From contig NZ_JPOC01000021.1 of NCBI RefSeq assembly GCF_000738775.1, forward strand, positions 1 to 64,000: DNA of 64,000 bases, given 5' to 3'. The notes under the pieces are model-generated. The model made no database searches. It was not told the DNA's origin and worked only from the letters and a program-made list of their open reading frames with translations. This stretch comes from Prescottella defluvii (GTDB lineage: Bacteria > Actinomycetota > Actinomycetes > Mycobacteriales > Mycobacteriaceae). The position numbers and the translations under genes are program-made. Of the stretch, positions 47,993-57,497 are shown one piece after another; position 1 is the first letter of the stretch; the number at the start of each line of letters is the position of its first letter.

Positions 47993-49594
47993 ATGAGCAA
48001 GTATTCGAGAAGGTTGGGACGCACGCTGGCGGTGGCCGTAGTCAGCGCAGTTGCCCTGGCCGGGTGCGCGAGCACCGGTGAGTCCGGCGACAGTGGATCG
48101 TCGGGTACGACGACCACCGCGTTCGGCATCCTGGGCGATCAGGGAGACGGCGGCACTCCGGTGTCGGGCGGCACCCTGAGCTACGCCGTCTACGCGCCGG
48201 TGTCGAGCCTCGACCCGACGAAGACGCAGCCCGCCGGCGCGACGGGCGGTTCCGAGATGGCCGCGGTGTACGACGTGCTGATGCGCTACGACACCGGGAC
48301 CCAGACCTTCGAACCGCAGCTCGCGAAGTCGTTCGAGGAGAGCTCCGACCACCTGACGTGGACGCTGAAGCTGCGCGACAACGTGACGTTCAGCGACGGA
48401 ACCCCGCTGGATGCGAACGCGGTCGTCGCGAGCATCAACCGCTACAACCAGAGCCGCGGCGCCAACTCGCAGGTGTACACCCAGATGGTCGCCAACACCG
48501 AGGCCAAGGACTCGTCGACCGTCGTCTTCACGCTGAAGCAGCAGTGGCGGACGTTCCCGGCGATGCTCGCCTACGGACACGGCATGATCGTCGCGCCGTC
48601 CTCGCAGCAGGGTGACAAGTTCACCCCGATCGGCGCCGGTCCGTTCACCGTCGAGAACCTCCAGCCGCAGGAACTCCAGCTGAAGGCCCGTCCGGACTAC
48701 TGGGGTGGCGCACCGAACCTCGACGGCCTGAAGTTCGTCGCGATCAATGCCGAACAGCCCAAGATCGAGGCGCTGAAGACCGACGGCGTCGACATGATCT
48801 ACCTCCGCAACGCGGAGACCGTCAACGCGGCCAAGGACCAGTTCCCGGGCTACATCGAAACGGTGAGCATGTCGATGGTCGGCCAGCTCAACAACGCGGA
48901 AGGCCGCCCCGCGGCCGATCCCCGGGTTCGCCAGGCGATCGCGTTCGCCGTCGATCCCGAGGTCCTGAACCAGCGGGCACGCAACGGCCAGGGCATGCCC
49001 GGCACGGACATGTTCCAGCCGTGGTCGATGTGGCACGGCGAGACGGACGGCATCACGCCGGACGCCGCCAAGGCCAAGGAACTGCTGGAGCAGGCGAAGG
49101 CCGACGGCTTCGACGGCAAGATCACCTACGTCGGTGTCAACGAGCCCAACGCCCAGCAGATCGCGCTGGCCATTCAGGCACAGATGAATGCCGTCGGCTT
49201 CGACGTCGCACTCGAGACCACCAGCAACATCACCGACATGGTCAAGCGGCTCTACGTCGACCGCAACTACGACATGAGCTTCGGCGCGTACAGCATCTCC
49301 GATGTCGCACCCGAGATCCGACTGTTCAGCTCGCTGTCGAGCACGTCGACGAACAACATCCTGGGCTACAAGAATCCGAAGATGGACGAGTTGCTCGGCA
49401 AGGTGCTGTCCGCGCCCGACGACGCAGCCAAGCTGACCGCGATCAACGACATCCAGAACCTCGTGAACACCGACCAGCCGTTCCTCACCTGGGGTGCCGG
49501 AACCAACTTCGTCGGATGGTCCGACAACGTGTACCGCGCGAACCCGACCGTCGACGGCATCATCCTGTTCGACAAGGCATTCAAGAAGAACTGA
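47993..49594 (+). CDS. ABC transporter substrate-binding lipoprotein, family 5 (peptide/nickel type)
   Basis: A 533-aa exported lipoprotein. The signal peptide has a basic start (MSKYSRRLGR) and the lipobox VALAGC, then a Ser/Gly/Thr linker. The mature part is a family-5 solute-binding protein: GGTLSYAVYAPVSSLDPT, LRDNVTFSDGTPLDANAVVASINR and KARPDYWGGAP are standard. It would capture peptides or related amides outside the membrane and deliver them to the divergent BCDF transporter 3.3-7.4 kb to the left. It starts at ATG with GGAGG seven bases upstream, and a 15-bp hairpin terminates it. Confidence 0.9.
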   Translation: MSKYSRRLGRTLAVAVVSAVALAGCASTGESGDSGSSGTTTTAFGILGDQGDGGTPVSGGTLSYAVYAPVSSLDPTKTQPAGATGGSEMAAVYDVLMRYDTGTQTFEPQLAKSFEESSDHLTWTLKLRDNVTFSDGTPLDANAVVASINRYNQSRGANSQVYTQMVANTEAKDSSTVVFTLKQQWRTFPAMLAYGHGMIVAPSSQQGDKFTPIGAGPFTVENLQPQELQLKARPDYWGGAPNLDGLKFVAINAEQPKIEALKTDGVDMIYLRNAETVNAAKDQFPGYIETVSMSMVGQLNNAEGRPAADPRVRQAIAFAVDPEVLNQRARNGQGMPGTDMFQPWSMWHGETDGITPDAAKAKELLEQAKADGFDGKITYVGVNEPNAQQIALAIQAQMNAVGFDVALETTSNITDMVKRLYVDRNYDMSFGAYSISDVAPEIRLFSSLSSTSTNNILGYKNPKMDELLGKVLSAPDDAAKLTAINDIQNLVNTDQPFLTWGAGTNFVGWSDNVYRANPTVDGIILFDKAFKKN

Positions 49595-49624
49595 TCGGTT
49601 CCACGACCTGGCACCGGACATGAA

Positions 49625-49666
49625 CGAAGGCCCCACCGCTCGAGATCACGGGCGGTGGGGCCTTCG
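49625..49666. terminator. Strong bidirectional terminator between binding protein and deacylase
   Basis: Perfect 15-bp arms, CGAAGGCCCCACCGC (49625-49639) and the complement (49652-49666), with a 12-base loop. It lies between two convergent genes, 12 bp from the deacylase stop. Confidence 0.8.
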
Positions 49667-49678
49667 TCGTCGGACTGG

Positions 49679-51406
49679 TCAGTCGGTCGCCGCGGGAGCC
49701 GGCCGCGCCCCGCGCACCAGGCGCCCCGGCAGCAGGCCGGTGTGCCTGCCGTTCTCGACGACCACCTCGCCGGCGACGATCGTCGCAACGTAGCCGCTCG
49801 CGGTCTGCATCAGGCGGCGTCCCCCGGTCGGCAGGTCGTAGAGCACCTCGGGATGATCGGCCTGCAGCCTGTCGAAGTCGATGACATTGAGGTCGGCACG
49901 GTAGCCCGGACGCACCTGTCCGCGGTCGAGCAGACCCACTACGGCCGCGGTGTCGACCGTGTGCCGCCTGACCAACCACTCGACGGGAAAGAGACCGCCC
50001 TGCTTGCGGTCTCGGCCCCAGTGCGTGAGCAACGTCGTGGGGAAGCTGGCGTCGCAGATCGCGCCGCAGTGCGCGCCGCCGTCGCCGAGTGCGGGAACGG
50101 TGTCCGGGCGTGCGATCATCTCCCGCACGGCTTCGAGGTCGCCCGCGGCATAGTTGAGCATCGGAAAGTACAGGAGTCCGCGCCCGCCCTGCGCCATCAT
50201 CGCCTCGTACGCCACCTCGGCGGGCGAGACGCCGTTCCGCACCGCGAGCGCCGCCACCGAGTCACCCGGTCCCGGTTCGTAGTTCGGCGGGTCGCCGAGC
50301 AGGTACACCTGCTCGAACCGGGTGGAGAGTCGTTCGACGAACTCGCTGTCGGTCGCCGGGTGTTCGGCGAGGAGAGCTGCCCGGATCTCCGGTCGACGCA
50401 ACTGTTCCACCCGCTCCGCGCGCGGCAGGTCCGCGAGCGGCGCGTAACTGGGATGCGCCATGAACGGATGCCAGCTCAGTTCCCAGCCCAGCATCACCCC
50501 CACCGCCCGGGGAGCCACCTGCCCGGTGATCGGAACGTTCTTCTCCGCAGAGACTTTCGCCAGGCCGTCGAGCAACGAACGCCACTTGTCCGGAGCCCGG
50601 TCGCTCTGCACGATCGACACCGACATCGGCCGCTGCGCCGCCTCGACGAGCGCGCCGACCAGTTCCATCTCCTCGGGTTCGTCCATGAAATCCGAGATGA
50701 AGTCGATGACACCACCGCCCGCCTTCGCGAGGCCGAGTGCAAGACCCGTCAGTTCCTCCCGCGAGGCGGTCAGGCTGGGGGTCGGCTCGCCGTCGGACGT
50801 CTTGTGGACAGCCGACCGGGACGTCGACCAGCCCAGCGCACCGGCCTCGACCGCCTCGGCCACGAGGTCGCGCATCCGTTCCATCTCGGCGTCGGTGGGA
50901 CGGATCCGGTGGTCGCCACCGCGGTGGCCCATCACGTACGTGCGCAGCGCGCCGTGCGGCAACTGGGCTGCGAAGTCGATCGCGTGCGGTGTGTCGATCG
51001 CGTCGAGGTAGTCGGGAAAGGTCTCCCAGTTCCACGCCATGCCCTCCGCGAGAACGCTTCCCGGGATGTCCTCGACACCCTCCATCAGGCTGATCAGCCA
51101 CTCCCGCTGGTCCGGCTCGACGGGCGCGAATCCGACGCCGCAGTTCCCCATCACGACGGTGGTCACACCGTGCAGCGACGACGGCGTGAGCAGCGGATCC
51201 CACGTGACCTGACCGTCGTAGTGGGTGTGGATGTCGACGAATCCGGGCGTCACGAGCAGGCCCGACGCATCGATCTCGCGGCGGCCCGGTGCGGCCACCT
51301 CCCCCACCGCCGTGATGCGCCCGTCGTCGACTGCGACGTCGGCGACGACGGGGGTCGTGCCCGTTCCGTCGACGACTCGGCCACCGCGGATCACCAGGTC
51401 ATGCAT
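49679..51406 (-). CDS. N-acyl-D-amino-acid deacylase family amidohydrolase
   Basis: 575 aa from ATG 51406 ([16 protein letters not shown]), with GGGAGG five bases upstream. The metal site is [35 protein letters not shown] follows with the Cys that replaces the carboxylated Lys in D-aminoacylases, and later GHRGGD and GDGGAHCG. This family removes acyl groups from N-acyl-D-amino acids in the cytoplasm, though many members have other substrates. It overlaps the preceding esterase gene by eight bases and converges on the peptide-binding protein, so it belongs to the scavenging island. Specificity for D-residues is inferred from family only. Confidence 0.88.
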   Translation of the reverse strand: MHDLVIRGGRVVDGTGTTPVVADVAVDDGRITAVGEVAAPGRREIDASGLLVTPGFVDIHTHYDGQVTWDPLLTPSSLHGVTTVVMGNCGVGFAPVEPDQREWLISLMEGVEDIPGSVLAEGMAWNWETFPDYLDAIDTPHAIDFAAQLPHGALRTYVMGHRGGDHRIRPTDAEMERMRDLVAEAVEAGALGWSTSRSAVHKTSDGEPTPSLTASREELTGLALGLAKAGGGVIDFISDFMDEPEEMELVGALVEAAQRPMSVSIVQSDRAPDKWRSLLDGLAKVSAEKNVPITGQVAPRAVGVMLGWELSWHPFMAHPSYAPLADLPRAERVEQLRRPEIRAALLAEHPATDSEFVERLSTRFEQVYLLGDPPNYEPGPGDSVAALAVRNGVSPAEVAYEAMMAQGGRGLLYFPMLNYAAGDLEAVREMIARPDTVPALGDGGAHCGAICDASFPTTLLTHWGRDRKQGGLFPVEWLVRRHTVDTAAVVGLLDRGQVRPGYRADLNVIDFDRLQADHPEVLYDLPTGGRRLMQTASGYVATIVAGEVVVENGRHTGLLPGRLVRGARPAPAATD

Positions 51407-52379
51407 GCTTGCCTCCCGAGATCGAATCCTGCTGTGCGGACGGGTTTTCGACGAGCCGCGCCACCGCGGCAGCGATCGCCTGGGCGGCCTCGCTCGCGAT
51501 CGGCGAGACGGCCGTGAACTGGAGGAAGCCGTGCGGCAACGTGGGGTATCGCAGCAGTTCGACCGCCACCCCGCCGACGGACAACCGCTCCGCGTACTCG
51601 ACACCCTCGTCGAGCAGCGGGTCGTGGCCGCCCACGATCACCACCGCAGGTGCGGTCGTGGACAGGTCCTGCGCACGGATCGGCGCGACGAGGGGCGAGA
51701 TCCGGTCGGCACGGTCCGGGCAGTAGTGGTCGAGGAACCACTGCATCTCCCGGGCTCCCAGGAAGATTCCCGAGTGCTCCCGATACGACGCACGGGTGAG
51801 GTCGACGTCGACCACCGGATAGATCAGCACCTGACCGGCCACGTCCAGATCGTCGTCGGCAGCGGCGAGATTGGCGCACACCGCGGCGAGGTTGCCGCCG
51901 GCGCTGTCCCCGGTCACGACGATGCGCCGCGGTAGCCCCTCCCCGCCGCGCGCGACCCAGCGCAGGGCGGCGACCGCGTCGTCGACCGCCGCCGGAAACG
52001 GAGCCTCCGGCGCGAGCCGGTAGTCCACGCTCACGACCGGCACGCCGGCCACCTGCGCCATCAGACGGCAGATCGCATCGGAGTAGTCTAGATCGCCCGT
52101 GACCCAACCGCCGCCGTGGAAGTGGACCACCGTCGTCTCGGCCCGCACCGTCTCCGGGCGGTAGAGGCGGGCGGTCACCTGATCGTTGACCGCATGGGTC
52201 GTCACCGACGCGACCTGCGGTCCGGGGGCACACGACTGCAGCGCGCCCCGGATCCGTTCCCGCGCACCCTCGGGCCCCAGCTCCACCATCGGTGGAAGTC
52301 CGGCGCCCGCGACGGCGTCCGTGACGGCCTGGAAGACCGGATCCAGTTCACTTCGGTTGTCCCGCACAACTCTTGTCAT
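51399..52379 (-). CDS. HSL-family alpha/beta hydrolase (esterase)
   Basis: A 326-aa carboxylesterase of the hormone-sensitive lipase type. HFHGGGWVTGD near residue 88 is the oxyanion loop. The nucleophile is Ser in GDSAGGNLA near 158. The acid is in HDPLLDEG and the His in TLPHGF. It hydrolyses short esters in the cytoplasm. The ATG has no Shine-Dalgarno sequence. Instead, TTGTCA, a 17-bp spacer and TAGATT end seven bases before the ATG, the layout of a leaderless transcript. A palindromic operator candidate covers the spacer and -10. It overlaps and probably co-transcribes with the deacylase gene. Confidence 0.9.
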   Translation of the reverse strand: MTRVVRDNRSELDPVFQAVTDAVAGAGLPPMVELGPEGARERIRGALQSCAPGPQVASVTTHAVNDQVTARLYRPETVRAETTVVHFHGGGWVTGDLDYSDAICRLMAQVAGVPVVSVDYRLAPEAPFPAAVDDAVAALRWVARGGEGLPRRIVVTGDSAGGNLAAVCANLAAADDDLDVAGQVLIYPVVDVDLTRASYREHSGIFLGAREMQWFLDHYCPDRADRISPLVAPIRAQDLSTTAPAVVIVGGHDPLLDEGVEYAERLSVGGVAVELLRYPTLPHGFLQFTAVSPIASEAAQAIAAAVARLVENPSAQQDSISGGKHA

Positions 52380-52381
52380 GA

Positions 52382-52415
52382 ACTAGAATCTAACTCTAGT
52401 CTCGACCCATGACAA
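52382..52415 (-). promoter_or_regulatory. Leaderless promoter with overlapping palindromes for the esterase-deacylase operon
   Basis: On the minus strand, TTGTCA (plus 52410-52415), 17 bp, then TAGATT (52387-52392), then seven bases to the ATG. ACTAGA (52382-52387) and TCTAGT (52395-52400) form an inverted repeat across the -10 and spacer. TTGTCATG (52373-52380) and CATGACAA (52408-52415) form an outer pair. The promoter is inferred from spacing and near-consensus boxes. Confidence 0.6.
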
Positions 52416-52500
52416 CGGTCACTTCGGATCGAAGAGGGCATCCCCGCCGGAGCCGAGTCCGGTTGGTGGACGGCCCCTCTCGTGTTCTACGCGGGTCGAC

Positions 52501-53121
52501 TCAGGACTCGGGCGGGAAGATCATGTCGACCGTGCGGTCGAGCAGTCGGTGCACCTCGGCGACGTCCCGCCGGCCGAGGCCGAAGAGGATCAGCTCGTGG
52601 GCCAGCACGGCCGTGACCACGGCCACGACGTCCGAGGCCTCCTCGTCCGGCAGGTCGGCGAGAGTGTCCCGGTACGACTCGATCACCTGCGTCGAGAAGT
52701 CGGCGAACAGCGCACACACGATCGGGTCGGTGGACTGCTGGAGGAGATTCTGCAGCCTCAGGTACGTCGGGTACTCCTCGAACCTGCGCACCGAGTGGTG
52801 CAGACGGGTCCGGAGGCGTTCGGCGGGCGACGCCGTCGGATCGGCGAATCCCTGGTACTTGATCGGATCGGTCGCCGACCACTCCCCCAGCACCGCCGCA
52901 TACAGATGTTCCTTGGACGAGAAGTACCGGTACACGGTCCCGAGGGCCACGCCCGAACGTTCTGCGACGTCACGGATCTGGATGCGTTCGAAGTCGTCGG
53001 CCACCAGCAGTTCGCCGGCGGCGTCGACGATGCGCTGACGTCGCTCCCGCTGTCCCTTCGGCAGCAGAGCGGGGTCGTGCAGCGACGGCCTGCCACCGCG
53101 GTCCGGACCGTCCGTCCCCAC
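52501..53121 (-). CDS. TetR-family regulator (KstR-like family)
   Basis: 206 aa from GTG 53121, which has GGAGGAG about seven bases upstream; a longer open frame to 53325 runs into the divergent gene. The HTH is GQRERRQRIVDAAGELLVADDFERIQIRDVAERSGVALGTVYRYFSSKEHLYAAVL, close in form to KstR-type TetR proteins. The C-terminal part is helical, with FGLGRRDVAEVHRLLDRTVDMIF at the end. It diverges from the Baeyer-Villiger monooxygenase gene with 103 bp between starts and lies upstream of the esterase-deacylase operon on the same strand. It may control either or both. Confidence 0.87.
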   Translation of the reverse strand: MGTDGPDRGGRPSLHDPALLPKGQRERRQRIVDAAGELLVADDFERIQIRDVAERSGVALGTVYRYFSSKEHLYAAVLGEWSATDPIKYQGFADPTASPAERLRTRLHHSVRRFEEYPTYLRLQNLLQQSTDPIVCALFADFSTQVIESYRDTLADLPDEEASDVVAVVTAVLAHELILFGLGRRDVAEVHRLLDRTVDMIFPPES

Positions 53122-53224
53122 GCTCCCACTCCTCCCGAACCCCCGCGCGATCCGCGGGACACCAGCACTGCCTGCACAGATGCTACTGGCAGGCGCCTCA
53201 CCCCCCACGAAACGAGGTCCCAGC

Positions 53225-54847
53225 ATGACGAACACTCCACCGGCCGAACCCACGTTCGACGCCGTCATCGTCGGTGCCGGATTCGCCGGCCTGTACGCGC
53301 TCCACAGCCTGCGTCGGCGCGGCATGTCCGTGCGACTGTTCGAGGCGGGCGCCGGAGTGGGCGGGACGTGGTTCTGGAACCGCTATCCGGGCGCGCGCTG
53401 CGACGTCGACAGTGCCGACTACTCGTACTCGTTCGACGACGCCCTGCAGCAGGAGTGGGTGTGGACCGAGCGCTATCCCGCGCAGCCCGAGATCCTGCGC
53501 TACCTCGAGCACGTCGCGGATCGCTTCGGGTTGCGCGAGGACATCACGTTCGGCACCCGCGTGACCGCGGCGCACTTCGACGACGAGCGCGGGCTGTGGA
53601 CCATCACGACCGACGGCGGCGACGCCGTCACCGCGCGCTGGACCGTCATGGCGACCGGGCCGCTCTCGTCCGCCCGGATTCCGGACATCGCGGGACTGGA
53701 CACGTTCGCCGGCGAGATCCACCACACGGCGAACTGGCCCGAGCAGGGTGTCGACTTCGGCGGCAAGCGCGTCGGCGTGATCGGCACCGGCTCGTCGGGA
53801 GTCCAGGCGATTCCGGTGATCGCGGAGCAGGCGGCGGAGCTGACGGTGTTCCAGCGGACTCCCGGATTCGTTCTTCCGGCACGCAATCGGCCGCTCGGGC
53901 CGAGCGAACTCGCCGAGATCAAGGCCGACTACCCGACCCGCCGGCAACTGCAGCGGGAGTCGCACGGCGGCTGGATCCTCCCGCCGCCGGTCGGGCTCGC
54001 CCTCGAGACCGCGCCGGAGGTCCGGATCAAGGAGTACGAGACCCGCTGGGCCGCGGGCGGACTCGCCTTCCAGACGACGTTCGGCGACGTCATGATGGAT
54101 CCCGCCGCGAACGAGACCGCCGCCGAATTCGTGCGCTCGAAGATCCGCGAGACCGTGACCGATCCCGCCACCGCGGAAGCCCTGTGCCCCAAGGGCTATC
54201 CGCTGGGCGCCAAGCGCGTCTGCGTCGGCACCGACTACTACGAGACCTACAACCGCGACAACGTCGAACTGGTGGACCTGCGCGCCACCCCGATCGAGGC
54301 GATCGTGTCCGAGGGCATCCGCACGGGCGCCGGCGTCCACGATCTCGACGCGCTCGTCTTCGCCACCGGGTTCGACGCCATGACCGGCGCGCTCGACGCG
54401 ATCGACATCCGCGGACGGGACGGGGTGACGCTGCGCGAGACGTGGGAGGCCGGCCCGCGCACCTACCTCGGCGTCTCGGTCGCCGGATTCCCCAACCTGT
54501 TCGTGCTCGCCGGTCCGGGCAGTCCGTCGGTCCTCTCGAACGTCGTGGTGTCGATCGAACAGCACGTGGAATGGGTGATCGGCTACCTCGACCACATGCG
54601 CGAGACCGGCGCCCGGTTCGCGGAAGCCACACTCGAGGCGCAGAACGAGTGGGTGGATCACGTGACGGGCATCGCCGTCGGCAGCCTCTACATGCAGGCG
54701 GACTCGTGGTACCTCGGCGCCAACGTCCCCGGGAAGCCGCGCATCTTCATGCCGTATCTCGGCGGCGTCGGCAACTTCCGAAACTTGTGCACGCAGGTCG
54801 CGGCGGACGGCTACCGGGGGTTCTCCACAACCACCGAACTCGGGTAG
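53225..54847 (+). CDS. Baeyer-Villiger-type flavin monooxygenase
   Basis: 540 aa from ATG 53225 with GAGG eight bases upstream. VIVGAGFAGLYAL near residue 15 is the FAD-binding Rossmann motif and GVIGTGSSGVQAI the NADPH one. FAGEIHHTANWP near 165 fits the Baeyer-Villiger fingerprint FxGxxxHxxxWP. GGTWFWNRYPGARCDVDS is characteristic of cyclohexanone/steroid monooxygenases. It inserts oxygen next to a ketone to make an ester or lactone. The esterase at 52 kb could open such a product, and kshA at 37 kb makes a steroid role conceivable. The substrate is unknown; regulation by the divergent TetR is likely. Confidence 0.93.
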   Translation: MTNTPPAEPTFDAVIVGAGFAGLYALHSLRRRGMSVRLFEAGAGVGGTWFWNRYPGARCDVDSADYSYSFDDALQQEWVWTERYPAQPEILRYLEHVADRFGLREDITFGTRVTAAHFDDERGLWTITTDGGDAVTARWTVMATGPLSSARIPDIAGLDTFAGEIHHTANWPEQGVDFGGKRVGVIGTGSSGVQAIPVIAEQAAELTVFQRTPGFVLPARNRPLGPSELAEIKADYPTRRQLQRESHGGWILPPPVGLALETAPEVRIKEYETRWAAGGLAFQTTFGDVMMDPAANETAAEFVRSKIRETVTDPATAEALCPKGYPLGAKRVCVGTDYYETYNRDNVELVDLRATPIEAIVSEGIRTGAGVHDLDALVFATGFDAMTGALDAIDIRGRDGVTLRETWEAGPRTYLGVSVAGFPNLFVLAGPGSPSVLSNVVVSIEQHVEWVIGYLDHMRETGARFAEATLEAQNEWVDHVTGIAVGSLYMQADSWYLGANVPGKPRIFMPYLGGVGNFRNLCTQVAADGYRGFSTTTELG

Positions 54848-54911
54848 ATCCGACGTGGTTACATGGACTTCAGCCCGCCATCCGTGACGAACGATCGTTG
54901 GGAGAAGCGCT

Positions 54912-56624
54912 GTGACCACGTCGAAGGATTCCTCCGCACCGGACATCAAGCCGCGTAGCCGGGACGTCACGGACGGCCTCGAGAAGACCGCCGCCCGCGG
55001 CATGCTCCGCGCAGTCGGCATGGGCGACGACGACTGGGACAAACCGCAGATCGGCATCGGGTCGTCGTGGAACGAGATCACCCCGTGCAACCTGTCCCTG
55101 GACCGGTTGGCCGACGCCGGCAAGGACGGCGTGTTCGCCGCCGGCGGCTATCCGCTCGAGTTCGGCACGATCTCGGTGTCCGACGGTATTTCGATGGGAC
55201 ACGAGGGCATGCACTTCTCCCTCGTGTCCCGCGAGGTGATCGCCGACAGTGTCGAGACCGTGATGCAGGCCGAACGCCTCGACGGTTCCGTCCTGCTCGC
55301 CGGATGCGACAAGTCGCTGCCCGGCATGCTGATGGCGGCCGCGCGACTGAACCTCGCGAGTGTCTTCCTCTACGCCGGATCGATCCTGCCCGGCATCGCG
55401 AAACTCTCGGACGGCACCGAGAAGGAAGTGACGATCATCGACGCCTTCGAGGCCGTCGGCGCGTGCTCGCGCGGGCTGATGAGCCGCGAGGACGTCGACG
55501 CGATCGAACGGGCGATCTGCCCCGGCGAGGGCGCGTGCGGCGGCATGTACACCGCCAACACGATGGCCTGCGCGGCGGAGGCACTGGGGATGTCGCTGCC
55601 CGGCAGCGCCGCTCCTCCGGCCACCGACCGGCGTCGCGACGGCTACGCCCGCCGCAGCGGCCAGGCCGTCGTCGAGATGCTGCGCCGCGGCATCACCACG
55701 TCGGACATCCTCACGAAGGAGGCGTTCGAGAACGCGATCGCCGTCGTGATGGCTTTCGGTGGTTCGACCAACGCGGTGCTCCATCTCCTCGCGATCGCGC
55801 ACGAGGCGGAGGTGTCGCTCACCCTCGACGACTTCGCCAGGGTCGGTGCGCGCGTCCCGCACCTGGCGGACGTCAAACCGTTCGGCCGGCACGTCATGAT
55901 CGACGTCGACCGCATCGGCGGCGTCCCCGTGATCATGAAGTCCCTGCTCGACGCCGGACTGCTGCACGGCGACTGCCTCACCGTCACCGGACGCACCCTC
56001 GCCGAGAACCTCGCCGACATCGCCCCGCCCGATCCGGACGGCAAGGTCCTGCGTGCACTGTCGTCGCCGATCCATCCGACGGGCGGCATCACGATCCTGA
56101 AGGGGTCGCTCGCTCCCGGCGGCGCGGTCGTGAAGTCGGCCGGGTTCGATTCGTCCGTCTTCGAGGGCACCGCACGGGTTTTCGATCGGGAACGCGCCGC
56201 GATGGATGCGCTCGAGGACGGCACGATCACGGCCGGCGACGTCGTGGTGATCCGGTACGAGGGCCCCAAGGGCGGCCCCGGGATGCGCGAGATGCTGGCG
56301 ATCACCGCCGCGATCAAGGGCGCCGGACTCGGCAAGGACGTGCTGCTGCTGACCGACGGCCGGTTCTCCGGCGGCACCACCGGGCTGTGCGTCGGGCACG
56401 TCGCCCCGGAGGCCGTGGACGCTGGGCCCATCGCGTTCGTGCGCGACGGCGACCGGATCCGTCTCGACGTCGCGAACGGTGTCCTCGATCTGGTGGTCGA
56501 CGACAAGGAGCTCGCCACCCGCCGAAGCGGATGGGAGCCCCTGCCTCCGCGCTACACGCGCGGTGTCCTGGCGAAATACACCAAGCTCGTCGGTTCCGCC
56601 TCCGACGGCGCCGTGTGCGGGTGA
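54912..56624 (+). CDS. ilvD: Dihydroxy-acid dehydratase
   Basis: 570 aa from GTG 54912 (GGAGAAG six bases upstream). Dehydratase motifs are [13 protein letters not shown] (Fe-S Cys), [27 protein letters not shown] and [15 protein letters not shown] near the C terminus. IlvD converts 2,3-dihydroxy-isovalerate and -methylvalerate to the 2-keto acids in valine/isoleucine synthesis. No other ilv gene is nearby. It follows the monooxygenase by 64 bp, possibly in one transcript. It is a housekeeping-type enzyme unless the genome carries a second copy and this one has another sugar-acid or hydroxy-acid substrate. Confidence 0.93.
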   Translation: MTTSKDSSAPDIKPRSRDVTDGLEKTAARGMLRAVGMGDDDWDKPQIGIGSSWNEITPCNLSLDRLADAGKDGVFAAGGYPLEFGTISVSDGISMGHEGMHFSLVSREVIADSVETVMQAERLDGSVLLAGCDKSLPGMLMAAARLNLASVFLYAGSILPGIAKLSDGTEKEVTIIDAFEAVGACSRGLMSREDVDAIERAICPGEGACGGMYTANTMACAAEALGMSLPGSAAPPATDRRRDGYARRSGQAVVEMLRRGITTSDILTKEAFENAIAVVMAFGGSTNAVLHLLAIAHEAEVSLTLDDFARVGARVPHLADVKPFGRHVMIDVDRIGGVPVIMKSLLDAGLLHGDCLTVTGRTLAENLADIAPPDPDGKVLRALSSPIHPTGGITILKGSLAPGGAVVKSAGFDSSVFEGTARVFDRERAAMDALEDGTITAGDVVVIRYEGPKGGPGMREMLAITAAIKGAGLGKDVLLLTDGRFSGGTTGLCVGHVAPEAVDAGPIAFVRDGDRIRLDVANGVLDLVVDDKELATRRSGWEPLPPRYTRGVLAKYTKLVGSASDGAVCG

Positions 56625-56651
56625 GCAGTCACGGCACCACCGGAAGCTCGG

Positions 56652-57308
56652 TCAGATCGGCCGGTAGCCGGCCCCCACCCCACCGGTCGCGTTGATGTTG
56701 TCGAGGATCGCAGTCATGTTGGTACCGAGTTCGGGACCGAGGCAGGCGACGCCGAGATAGGCGTTCACCATCGCGACCAGCGTGGTGCCGACGACGACCG
56801 GTGAGCCCGAATCGCCCTCGATGACACACATCTGCGTCCACGTTTCCTGCGACTGGAGCACGTCTCCGTACACGACACCGCACGTGTGGCCGGTGGTCCG
56901 CCCCTGCTTGCACGCGACGGCGGGGAACTGTGCCGGCGCGCCGACACCGGTGATCGTGACCTGACCGATCGTGTTGACCGGGTCGACCTTCGCTGGATCG
57001 AATTCGATCACCGCGTAGTCGTAGTCGTGGTTGGACACCGCGAAGTGCCCCACCACGCCCGCGTCGGGCGCGGACTCCGGCACCACCGCCGCTCCCGGAT
57101 CACCGCAGTGTCCCGCAGTGATTCCGACCAGCCTGCCGGCGTTGTCGTGCCCGATGGTGGTGAGCGTGCACTCGTACATGTTGTCGATCACGATTCCGGA
57201 CCCACCGCCGAGAACCGTCTTCGGCGGCGCGGCGGTGGCGGTGCCGGCTCCGAGCATGGCGGCGATCACCGCCAGTGCCGAGAAGATCAAGGAAAGTCGC
57301 TTGAGCAT
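56652..57308 (-). CDS. Secreted trypsin-like S1 serine protease (Rv1815-like)
   Basis: A 218-aa precursor with start ATG 57308, behind GGGAGG. A Sec signal peptide (MLKRLSLIFSALAVIAAMLG ... TATA-APP) is cleaved near residue 27. Catalytic residues are His in GITAGHCGDPG, Asp in NHDYDYAVIEFD and Ser in IEGDSGSPVVVG. Cys pairs suit disulfides outside the cell. Length and pattern resemble the Rv1815 family of mycobacterial secreted proteases. It converges on ilvD, 27 bp apart. The substrate is unknown; a nutritional or envelope role is possible. Confidence 0.88.
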   Translation of the reverse strand: MLKRLSLIFSALAVIAAMLGAGTATAAPPKTVLGGGSGIVIDNMYECTLTTIGHDNAGRLVGITAGHCGDPGAAVVPESAPDAGVVGHFAVSNHDYDYAVIEFDPAKVDPVNTIGQVTITGVGAPAQFPAVACKQGRTTGHTCGVVYGDVLQSQETWTQMCVIEGDSGSPVVVGTTLVAMVNAYLGVACLGPELGTNMTAILDNINATGGVGAGYRPI

Positions 57309-57497
57309 GTTGCCCTCCCGGTTGGCGCTACGAATGTGCCATCGGTCGATCACCGCCACATGCCTGCGCACTTCCCGTGCATGCACGCCCTCGGCGCGAT
57401 CACGCGCGAACGAGTCGGCGGGACACTCTATCGGCAACCTTCCCACCCTCGACGATGCCGCCGGGCCGCGTTGACCCGATCGTCACCGAATCGCCGA

